Origin: Drosophila pseudoobscura
Taxonomy: Eukaryota > Arthropoda > Insecta > Diptera > Drosophilidae
DNA length: 64,000 nt
NCBI RefSeq assembly: GCF_009870125.1
Contig: NC_046679.1
Coordinates: 16,306,001-16,370,000 of the forward strand
Direction: 5' to 3'
The stretch's first letter is position 1, and the number at the start of each line of letters is the position of its first letter. The notes under the pieces are model-generated. The model had not been told where the DNA came from. It worked only from the letters and a program-made list of their open reading frames with translations, and ran no database searches. The translations under genes were made by a program, and so were the position numbers. Positions 55,349-64,000 of this stretch are shown in pieces.

Positions 55349-55371
55349 ATGATGATGATGATGATGATGAT
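55349..55371. repeat. ATG/GAT trinucleotide run
   Basis: Seven to eight perfect triplets. The minus-strand frame reads as a His tract and is not supported as a gene. Confidence 0.85.
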
Positions 55372-57270
55372 ACACCGTATTGGGTTGTCAGTAATAACTC
55401 AATTGGGAAGATCGATGGCGTTTGATAAGCCCAAGAATCCTAGCTGTATTTTATTATTGTGCAAATTTATGCGACCGCCTTGGACAACCTCCGTTTTCTT
55501 GTTGGACTCTGAAAGCGACTAGCAAAGTTTTTATTGCAGTGTATATGGGTTTATTGAAGAGCGCCAGTGTGTTTGTTCATTTTGTGTGTGTGTGTGCATG
55601 TGGCATGATTAGGATAATCGTAGAGCCAATTAATTATTGCAAACGAAATGTGGGATACTGCTTGACAGCCTGCAGCGTCCCGTGCAGGCCAAAATCCAAT
55701 TTAGCAAGTGTCAAAAGTGGCCAATTTACTTATTACTCTTTTGCCTTTTGCCTTCTGCCATTCGCCATTTGCCTGACTCTTCGGCTCTGTCAACAATGAA
55801 ATCGGAGTGAAATTGGCTGGAAGTCTATCCGCAGAACCCGCTTAGCCGCCCCCAAAGCATTGTGCAGTTAAAATGAAACTTTCCGAACTAATAGAAATGT
55901 TATTATTTGTGTTGGGGCAAATGAAATACAAGGCGGGAACGGGGAGAATAACACACAATAAGTTGGGAATATCATAAAGAGCGAATCGCTGGCTGTTTGT
56001 TTATGAATGCAACATCAACCATTCCCTCGGTGGAAGGCAAGTTTTCCGCAAACTTCGTTCATTAAATAGCATATCCGATCGACTATTGATTTATTTGTAT
56101 TTCCTTGAACAGTTAAAGCCTCCCCCCCATCTTCACCAGCAAGGAGCCGTCCTCTTTCATTATAATCTGAAATATTGAACTTTGCCACTAATTAACATTC
56201 ACGCCCTTCGCCTTTCCTTTGATTCTCTGCTCTGCTCACCCTGCTATACCTCTCTTGAGGCATGCCTTCAAGTTGAGACTTAACTTTTCAGCACAGAATT
56301 TATACAAAGTCATCACAGGAGGCCCGTTCCCATGCCGGTCCCCGTTCCACCCGTTCCACCCGTTGGGCCCAAAAGCCTGAAATCAAAATAATTTAGTTGC
56401 CACCTTTGTCGCTTCGTCGTACTGCTGTGCTGCAATCGATGTCGGCTGTCGGAAACTTTAAAACTTTGCCCAACTGTTTGCACAATATCGCATGCTGGGC
56501 TCCACCTCCAGGGAGGGGACTGTGACTCTACCTGTGTGGTGGGCCGACTTACCATAGCTCTAGACGACGCGTTACGACGTTTCGGACCGTATATTATTAC
56601 AACAGTTCATCAAAACCGGAGCCAATGCCGAACTGTATTTATAGTCAATGCTGAAGCTGAAGCTAAAGTCTACGTCATCGCTAATGTAGATGTAAATGCT
56701 GCTACGTCGACGCCGCTTTGGGTCCGCTTCTGCCCCTGGGAGTCACTTTTATCAAACAGCCCATTGGGTATTTGGGGCTGAAGCTTTGGTAAACTTTGCC
56801 TGCTGACGGCTGCCTTCTGTCGGCTACCACTGCCACTCCGTACGTTCCAACAGCGGCGGCAACCTCAGCTCACCTGGCGAGCCTTTAGTCACAAAAAGTT
56901 TACGCTTTCGATTTGCTGTGCTGTGCCATACCCATGTCCGTGCCCGGGCCCGTGCCCGTGGAACTCGAGTCGGTGCCAGGCCGTGGCCAAAACGCAAATT
57001 GTTGAAAGTTTGCACTAAAGTCGTTGATTTCATAGCTGAGAGGTGAGCTCAACTCGTTCAAAAAGTCTGCCAAAGTAGTTGACGTGAATCGATGGGCGGG
57101 AACGGGGACGAGGACGAGGCGAGATGGGCTGGGCTGGGACGGCGGCCAGGAAGCAGGCAGCAAGGCACGTAATTGAGTAAAGTTGATGCGGTACAAATGC
57201 GAACGAACCACTTGAGAAGCGAACGTTCGGCATAATGTTTCGATATATTGCGTCTGCGTCTGGATGTGGT

Positions 57271-57312
57271 TCTGGCTATGGCTATAGCTATGGCTATGGC
57301 TATGGCAGCAGC
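57271..57312. repeat. TATGGC hexanucleotide repeat
   Basis: Six GGCTAT units with one ATAGCT variant. The + frame reads as alternating Gly-Tyr and could be mistaken for a structural protein. Confidence 0.8.
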
Positions 57313-57950
57313 AGCAACAGCCACGACGCGACAATGAAAACTAACAATAACTTTCATGCAGCGGCGACGGAGGCACAACTTTCGCCTCTCTCGCTCTCTG
57401 GCTCCGCACGACATCCCGTACCCATCCTCTTGAAAGCCAACAAATCTAAAATCATAGGCCAGGCCCAAGAGATTTGCGAGCGCAGCAAATACACTCGAAA
57501 CAGTCGGCATACTCCTGGGCTTTTTAATTGTCTACTTCTGAATGTGTGTGTTTGTGTTTGTGTACACTATGGGTGTATGTGTGTGTGTTGTCCGTGTAAG
57601 CTCTCTGATTGTTTCCTTGCTGCCGCAGTCGCCGCTGCCGCTGCCTCTGCCGCTGTATGGGTGTGTGGGTGTGTGTTATGCAATGGCTTCCGTTTGGGTA
57701 CAGCTGGATATTTTGCGAGTACCAGTACCAGTAGCAGTATTTGCTTCGCTTTTTTCGTTGAAGCGGCAAGCAGCAAGCAGCAGCAAGCGCTTCAATTTAT
57801 GACATTTTGACAGCAGTTGTTGCAGTTGAATCAGAAAGTTACTCTCTTGAGTAATGGCACAGCTTTTTCACTTACAAACGCGCAATTTTGTGGATTGCAT
57901 GCCGCACAAACATACATACATATTGTACGTATATATACATTTTCGTGTGT

Positions 57951-58190
57951 ATGTATCCCGAAATTCGCCAGAAACTGAGCGCCAAATTAAATATTTATGG
58001 GAATAATCTAAATGTGAATTTGGCTAGAAGAGCCCGCGCGGGTAGTACAGAAACAGAAAGTGCCCCGCGGAATAGCACAAGAATACAATATCTAAGTAGC
58101 ATAATGGATCCTAAATTGAGAAGGGATAGATTAAATTTCGACATTAGATACTTCCACGAAGTTGTTGGCACGGACCTGATGGAACTTTGA
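57951..58190 (+). CDS. Candidate small gene, 79-residue unrecognised protein
   Basis: The ATG at 57951 opens a 79-codon frame (start MYPEIRQKLSAKLNIYGNNL, end FHEVVGTDLMEL) with mixed, non-repetitive composition: an amphipathic N-terminal stretch, a basic ARRARAG patch and a Lys/Arg-Asp segment (MDPKLRRDRLNF). AATAAA at 58279-58284 lies about 90 bases past the stop. TATATATA just upstream at about 57930 is too close to the ATG to be its core promoter, so the gene may have a 5' exon further left. No signal peptide or membrane segment is visible. It is a plausible intracellular protein or the last exon of a longer gene; I recognise no family. Confidence 0.45.
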   Translation: MYPEIRQKLSAKLNIYGNNLNVNLARRARAGSTETESAPRNSTRIQYLSSIMDPKLRRDRLNFDIRYFHEVVGTDLMEL

Positions 58191-58284
58191 CGGACAGATA
58201 CAGGATAATGGTATAATGTACATCCTTGTGTATTGAATTACACAATTAACCATTTGAAAATTTAAATCAAAAGTCTGTAATAAA

Positions 58285-58856
58285 AAAACTATACATTTAC
58301 ATGTGTAGAACGAATAGAATTTGAATAGGTTTTTTTTATTTTATATCCATTTATTTAATTAGTGGGAAACATTTGTGCTTTGTCATTAAAGGTAAATTTC
58401 AAAGGATCAACTTTATTCAATGCTACTCATAATCTGTATTGTTTATGTTACATTGTTTTTTTGCCATTAAAGCCAGCACTTAGTCGACAAGAAGTACAAG
58501 TACACAAACTAGCAATACTGACATGTTAAATTTTGTTATTTGTAAAGAAAAATTGGACAGTCGAACACAAAAAAATGTATATTGAATTCAATGAATGCAT
58601 TCTCGTTCAATGAGTTAATATAATTAGTAAATGTATGCAAATTTATCGAGTGATACTATTATAGTTTAATAACATTTTACCAGATGAGCGATTTCAAGCG
58701 GTATTTTATTGCCAAACGCACATTCCATTGCTAGAACTTTTGTCGCAAAATTAGTCGCAGTCAGTTGGGGCTTTTCCGAGATAAAATATGAAATTACAAC
58801 ACCCATACTCGCTCAGTCCCAGATAATCATACAGCTGATGTGTGTGTAACTCTGAC

Positions 58857-58890
<34 letters not shown>

Positions 58891-61740
58891 TTAGCTATTA
58901 AACGTATTTGACTTGCCGTCGAAGTGAGCAAAACATATACATACATACATACACACTCTCTCCCGCACATGGACACCTCTTGTCGGCTGCTGAAGGATGC
59001 TCCACTCTGTGTGGGTGTATGATAATAATTCAACAAATTGTTGTTTAACAAGGAGAGACAGCCGCAGCCGCGCGAATGCTGGAGTGGGTGCCACTCAAGC
59101 CTCTCTCTGTGCACCGCGCTTCGCGTTAATCGCTTTATATGCAGCGAGAACGAGGCACGAGTGCGGGTAGATGTCTTGTTTTAATGCAGCCACTGGTTCC
59201 CATACCCCTGCCCATACCCGTCCTCTCTTGTATGTGTATGTGTATGCATGTTTGCGTATAAGGTCCTAGGGCAATACACGCACAGATGCCGAAATATCTT
59301 ACCTTCCTTTCATGAAATGAAACAATTAGGAGAAAAAGTTGCTTCGTGCTAAGGACCCTTTCCTTTCTCAATCCCTGCCCGCCCCGCCTCTGTGGGTTTT
59401 TTGGATATCCCAACCCTTTTTATAGCTCGGCAAACATGTGTATGCTTGTAAACAAGGCTCCCGTATATACATACGCGTGTGTGTGCCCTGTGTGTGTGGG
59501 GATGTTTGTGTCTCTGTGTGCGTTTAATGACAAAATAATTAGAAAACTTTTTGTGTACTTTGTAGCTGGAGCTGAGTCTGTATCGTAGTTGCCAGCAAAC
59601 CAGCCTGCCAGCCTGCCTGGCTGCCTTCTCGCCCCACCTCGCCCCTGTCAATGTCACCGCCAATTTGCTGCTTCTGCTCGCCTGTGTGGCCCACAGGCCT
59701 CGGCTCGCCGCCCAAAGCTGTTTCTCTGGCCTTTCACAGCCTCGTACATCTGGAAATTGCTATAGGAAAATCAAAAGAGAGCTGGCGCCGGCCTCGGCCT
59801 CGGTGTCTTTGGCAATTACCAGGCAGGGGTTGCGACATTGACACCTGAGTGGTGCGGGCCGTACAAGTAGATTGGGCGGGTGAGAGGAGCAGCAGCTTGA
59901 GTGCCAGATAAATGTTAAAAATTCAAGCAACGCCTGACATACAATATGTCTGTGCCTGCAACAAACCCTCGCAATTGTTTAACGTTTTTTTTCGACTACT
60001 TTCATGTTGGGTTGTGGGTATGAGGAGAAGATTAAATGGCTCAAAGAAGCTTATTGCTTAGGCCGCTTGGGGCTAGGGGGATTTGGTATCGGTTTTTAAT
60101 TATCCTTGAATGAATGCAATTTGTATTAAATGGAGACCACCGCAAGCTTGCGGTGTGTGACTAATGCGCTAATCTCTGGGGAGGGGCACAACACTCATTT
60201 GTCAGAATATTTTATTGGATTGAGCTACCAGCCACTTGGCGGTTAGTTATTAAACACTCCAACATATGGCACAGCCAGAGCCAGGAGCCTAGTTGGCCAG
60301 ACCGAATGGAATGCTTCCCCACAAAAACTTTTGCCAGACAGACAAAATTGAATACAGTGCAAATACAATAATCGACCGGGCCGGAGCCAGAGCCCGAGCC
60401 AGATCCAGACCGTTCGACTTTACTTCACTCTGAAGCTCTGGCAAGGCTCCAGTGCTGGCTCACACTGCGTATGCGTATCGCTGGAGCTGCTCGTCACGCA
60501 ACTAGCTGCTTACTGGTGGTGGCTGCCTGGCTGCCGACTGGGTGGATGGGTGTGTACGTGTAGGTGTTTTTATTGAAGTGCGTGGAGCGAAACACTTAAA
60601 CTCGTTGTCCAAATAGCTGCACGACACTGGGGGTCTGCGAGGATTGCTAACCAACAAAACGTGCTGTCAAATCGATGACTTGTCATGGCCTGAGCAGAGC
60701 GAGCAGCTTGGTGATAAGAAATAACTGACACAGCTGATACTGATGCCACAAAGTGGGCTCCCACAAGAAAAAAGAAAAGAAGAAAGTATTGTTTTCAACT
60801 GAAAGCAGAAACTTCAAGACCAGGTATCCTCAAAATTTGGTTCTATTGCCTGTCTGGAAGGCTTGGGTGTGATCTCCAAGTCAAAATATAATCCACAGAA
60901 GACATTCAGCCCTGCCCTGGGCAAAGGTTTTTGGTCACATGAAGAGCCTTGACCAATAAATTGCAACATGATCGCATACATACTCGGATATACCTACACA
61001 CGTACGTTTATATATCTACAAATGCTCACATACGTTTCCAAGTGTTTGCACTGGCCGAGAAAGGGAGAAGTGGAGTAAAAAAACATTAAGCTAAAGGCAA
61101 ACTTTGTTCCGGACTCCACGTACAGCGGCAGGGTGGCAGGGGGGCAGGCAGCCAGGAGCTAGTTGATTTTCAACAGTTGAGTTGAGTTTATTTTGCTGCT
61201 ACTGTTGGCTGGCTGGCCAGGTGAGAGGCAAGCAGCAGAAGGAGCAGCAAGAGCAGCCAACATTGCATACATTTTTGCTGCGTGCCTTGGCTGTTTTTCT
61301 CCCCTCTGCTGGCTGGCCCGGCCAACTCGAGCGTAAAATGTTGATGAAGTAACCGCACATGTTTGCCGCTTGCCGCTTGCTGCTTGCTGCGTGCTGCGTG
61401 CCCCCTAAACTGGCTTCACCTCAAGTGGGTGTTTAGGCGCAAAGTTTTGTTCTGCTTCTGTGTAGGGGCTGTGTGTGGCCGGTGTCTAAGCGCAAATTAG
61501 TTTGTCCAGCAAGAAGCTTAGCAGAGGGGCCATGTTTGTGGGGATAAAAGTTTGGGGCTGGGTTAGTGCAACATGCAGCAAACCCCTGTTCAGCTGAGTT
61601 CAGTTTTGTTGTGTTTTTCGTGCCACTTGTCCCATATGCATACATATAAATAAAGCGATACAAAAAATGCCCCGAAAAAGAGAACTAACGAAAGAGTGGT
61701 GGCAAAACAGAAGCAGAAACAGAAAAGTTTGCAACTGGAG
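58285..61740. other. Intergenic sequence
   Basis: About 3.4 kb with no supported gene. The left part to about 58700 is A/T-rich. A GA run lies at 58867-58890, CATA units at 58933-58952, TG-rich sequence at 59478-59520, GGAGCC/GAGCCA units at 60380-60410 and GCTTGCC units near 61367-61390. Confidence 0.5.
58867..58890. repeat. GA dinucleotide run
   Basis: Twelve perfect AG units. Such runs are also potential GAGA-factor sites. Confidence 0.9.
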
Positions 61741-61746
61741 CATGTC

Positions 61747-61923
61747 ATGATGCACGGCCACGCCACCATAGATGTGATGCACATGCATCGTTACCGAAAC
61801 AACCATCAAAACAAGAGTGAAACGAGTGAGGCAACGGACTCAGATTCGGATTCAGGATTCAGTTCCAAGGACAATGTAACCATGTTAAACAGCAATCAGA
61901 GTGGAAATACAAACCACTCGCTG
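61747..61923 (+). CDS. Candidate coding exon, acidic/Ser-rich segment
   Basis: Tandem ATGs at 61747 and 61750 open a non-repetitive frame with a His/Met-rich start (MMHGHATIDVMHMHRYRNNH), then a Ser/Asp cluster (SEATDSDSDSGFSSKDN) and an Asn/Ser-rich end. A GTAATT donor follows CTG at 61923 in phase 0; unspliced, the frame would run to TGA-free sequence ending at 61983. The composition resembles a disordered cytoplasmic or regulatory region. I recognise no family. It could be an alternative 5' exon of the gene whose signal-peptide exon begins at 63529, or a separate gene. Confidence 0.3.
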
Positions 61924-61983
61924 GTAATTTTGCATGCAATGCTTAATGCTTGTGGCGAAAGTGGCGTTGATTTCGGCAGATAA

Positions 61984-62941
61984 CTTTTTCTTTTTTTACC
62001 CACCACTCCACTCCGCACCGTTTTATTCAGTTTTTTGGTTTGTTTCGGTTGGGTTTTTTCTGTATTACATTTCCCTTCCAAAACAGTGTCGCTAAAGTTT
62101 TCGGGGAGAGGCCCTCGGCAGCGGGCCAAATTAAACGAAATGTATACAAAATTTGCTGCAGCGGCCTTGCTGCTGCTGCACTCGAAATTTGAGTGAGTGG
62201 CTGCCTGCATAAGGAAGCACCCAGCCAGTGGGTGGCTGAAGGCTGAGGCAGGGATCTGGGGTCTGGGATATGCAGGCAACCGTGGCGTGAGATGTTTGCC
62301 AACATGTACAACAATGTGGTGTTGTTGCTACTGGCTGTGCCTGCTGCTCCTGCCTCTGGCTCTGCTGCTGCTGCAGCGTTGTCTAAAGTTTGAAGTGCGC
62401 ATAATAAGCCAGGAAGAGGAGCGTCGAGAGAGGTGCCCCAAACTATGCCAAATTAGGCACTGCAGATAGTGCCGTGCCGTCCCCCAAAATGTAGGCAACA
62501 GTTTGCACCAGAGGGGGCGTTGATGATGTGAAGAGTGCAGGAGAGTTCAATGAGTAAAGTCGCCGACGGTATTGTGTTTCTTGTTGGCTTTGGAAAGTGA
62601 AACTAATTTCCGTTTTCGCGAGGGGCCAACATGTTGAGCAGAATGAAGCTGAAGTCTTACGAGTTCAAGTACGAGTATTCGAGATACTTTCGGCACAGTT
62701 TTTATGTAGGTCATACGTATACATATCTCCTGGCTTAATATTGGTTAAGGAAACACAGCTATCGAGTCAAGAGAAAATTATATTTATTTCTCATGAGCGC
62801 ACATGCAATCGTGCAATTAGCTAATCCACTTAAAAATGATTCTGTATTTTTCCCTTGGTAAAACACACAACTTATAATTTATGTAATTATATATATAATT
62901 CTTACAATTTTCTCACCTTTTCTCTACTCCCTCTTCTGCAG
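61984..62941. other. Non-coding stretch ending at a strong acceptor-like site
   Basis: Contains CTG-rich sequence (62320-62380) but no supported ORF. It ends with a pyrimidine-rich tract and CTTCTGCAG, AG at 62940-62941, which would make a good 3' splice site for a 5' exon of the right-hand gene. Confidence 0.35.
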
Positions 62942-63528
62942 AAAATTGGAATCGGAAAAGTGAAAAGCTGAAGAACTAAACAATGCAAGAATTGGAGAAA
63001 TTCGCACACTTCAATGCCACGCAACACGGCAGCAAAATCATCAGCAGCAGCAGCAGCAGCCTCGCCAAAGTTATGCTCCGGGCAAAAACTGTAAATGAAA
63101 CAACTTAATTAGTAGTTGCAGGTCTCGAGGAAAGCGGCACGCGCTCCGTGCCCAGAATCAGCTCCAGCTCAAGCTCAAGGAGAAGGAGAAAGTCGGTCGG
63201 CATTACAACGAATTTTAGGAAATATTCGCTTGCCCATGCTGCTTCATTAGAACGAGCAAAAGGTTTAATGCGATCCCGACCCAGGCATCCTTTGAGCCTC
63301 AGCAGTAGCAGCAGGAAAAACTTTTGTTTTCGCGCTCGCGTCTCTTTGTGTGTATAAGTGTGTGCCTGCGTGTGGGTGAGAGTAGCTGCATTTTTTTGAG
63401 AAAATTAAATTGAAAACAACATCAGCAACACACAATCACCAGCCCCAACGGCAGTGAAAGCAGCGAAAGCAGCGAAAGCCGCAAAATAAACGAGCACAAC
63501 CTGCATATAAATTATTATACGCTACACA

Positions 63529-63721
63529 ATGGATTTGGTAGAATTGAAAGCCAGAGCGAACCGAGCTAAAAGGACTTCCACAATGCACGTAACAACTTCC
63601 TATGCCAATGCCAGCAGACGCTGCTGGCAGCGCCATTTGGCTTTATTCACGCTCTTCCTATTTGCGGCTCACATCAATATAACTTCCGGTCAAATCGATT
63701 GGGACGACGACGACGATCCAG
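63529..63721 (+). CDS. First coding exon of a secreted or membrane protein (3' partial)
   Basis: The ATG at 63529 (context CACAATGG) opens 64 codons plus one base up to a good donor GTGAGT at 63722. After a basic N-terminal stretch, residues about 33-55 (CWQRHLALFTLFLFAAHINI) form a hydrophobic signal core, followed by TSGQIDW and an acidic run DDDDDP. A second ATG at residue 18 (MHVTTSYANA) would give a more typical signal peptide. The upstream acceptor-like site at 62941 suggests that the exon includes a long 5' UTR from 62942. I cannot name the protein, since only the N-terminus is in the window. Confidence 0.6.
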
Positions 63722-64000
63722 GTGAGTGGTGGCGAGCGCGAATTCGAATTCGAGTTCGAATATGAATGAAAATGTGATTAGAATGCAAAGTTAAGCAAAA
63801 CAATCCACAGAACGACAGCAAGAGCTGGCTACTCCTTTTTTACCCCTTTTCCCTTTTGACGGTTACGTTGTTATCCTGCGCTCACCTTGAGCGCAGTGAT
63901 TTGCATAAATTGCAAATCGCTCGTGCCACTGACAGTTCAGTACTAGTTCGAGTACGAGTACGAGAACGAGTTCTGCTCTGCCTGACACCAGTTCAATAGA
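63722..64000 (+). other. Start of intron of the right-hand gene
   Basis: Donor GTGAGT at 63722. Contains a short GAATTCGAATTCGA tract near 63750 and a CGAGTA array near 63948-63972. No acceptor followed by coding sequence is visible before the window ends. Confidence 0.45.

Larger units (their letters stand above)
45120..57940. other. Long repeat-rich intergenic region
   Basis: Nearly 13 kb with no gene I can support. It contains CTGCCA repeats (46426-46446, 52251-52302), a GCAGTG repeat (47973-48000), a GGACCC repeat (48178-48203), A/T-rich sequence with degenerate repeat-like ends (49810-50270), a T run (51941-51953), CA runs (52394-52420), GGGCATCCA units (53682-53727), an ATG triplet run (55349-55371) and a TATGGC array (57271-57312). 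Long ORFs are low-complexity or lack support on comparison of both strands. Confidence 0.55.

Noticed and set aside
55178..55375. Minus-strand ORF with a run of seven His
   Set aside because: Produced by the ATG triplet run; no other support.
57235..57810. 191-codon + strand ORF with a Gly-Tyr repeat
   Set aside because: It is made of TATGGC and TG simple repeats, with the minus strand equally open and no splice or poly(A) support.

Overview
The window looks like nuclear DNA of a Drosophila species, most likely of the obscura group (D. pseudoobscura or a close relative), from Muller element E, matching the 83A-83D part of D. melanogaster 3R. The evidence is short GT-AG introns of 55-73 bases, Drosophila start contexts, many CA/TG and hexanucleotide simple repeats, a near-intact copy of a dispersed repeat that I recognise as common in obscura-group loci, and the genes themselves: Rm62 (p68 DEAD-box helicase) followed by the tandem odorant-binding pair Obp83b and Obp83a. 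Species and homology calls come from memory of the families; no search was run.

Layout. Positions 1-7245 hold most of Rm62 on the + strand. The window opens inside an upstream coding exon, and five coding segments end with an RGG/glycine-rich tail at 6469. Positions 7246-16025 are mostly non-coding, with a pair of NF-kB-like palindromes, one weak 100-residue ORF and a DRE motif. At 16322-16879 on the minus strand lies an intronless akirin-like gene with a poly(A) signal followed ten bases later by an A12 run, which marks it as a probable retrogene. From 16900 to 30480 the sequence is intergenic, rich in simple repeats, and contains an inverted E-box/CGATA element at 27658-27736 and a terminal-inverted-repeat element at 29376-29728.

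Positions 30544-31084 and 33589-34302 are Obp83b (OS-E) and Obp83a (OS-F), both on + and about 2.5 kb apart. Positions 34420-44350 look intergenic. At 44449-45039 is a small unrecognised gene whose intron holds three regular 142-143-base donor/acceptor units, giving several possible C-termini. Positions 45120-57940 are again repeat-rich and without convincing genes. A 79-residue ORF with a downstream poly(A) signal lies at 57951-58190. Near the right edge are a candidate coding exon (61747-61923) and a first coding exon with a signal peptide (63529-63721), the 5' end of a secreted or membrane protein that continues beyond the window.

The genes do not form one pathway. Rm62 acts in RNA metabolism and silencing, the Obp pair in olfactory sensillum lymph, and akirin-family proteins as nuclear cofactors of NF-kB-type and developmental transcription. 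The strongest leads are the akirin retrogene, the triplicated exon-intron unit, the inverted E-box/CGATA element, the start-codon arrangement of Rm62 and the tract of near identity between the two Obp genes.
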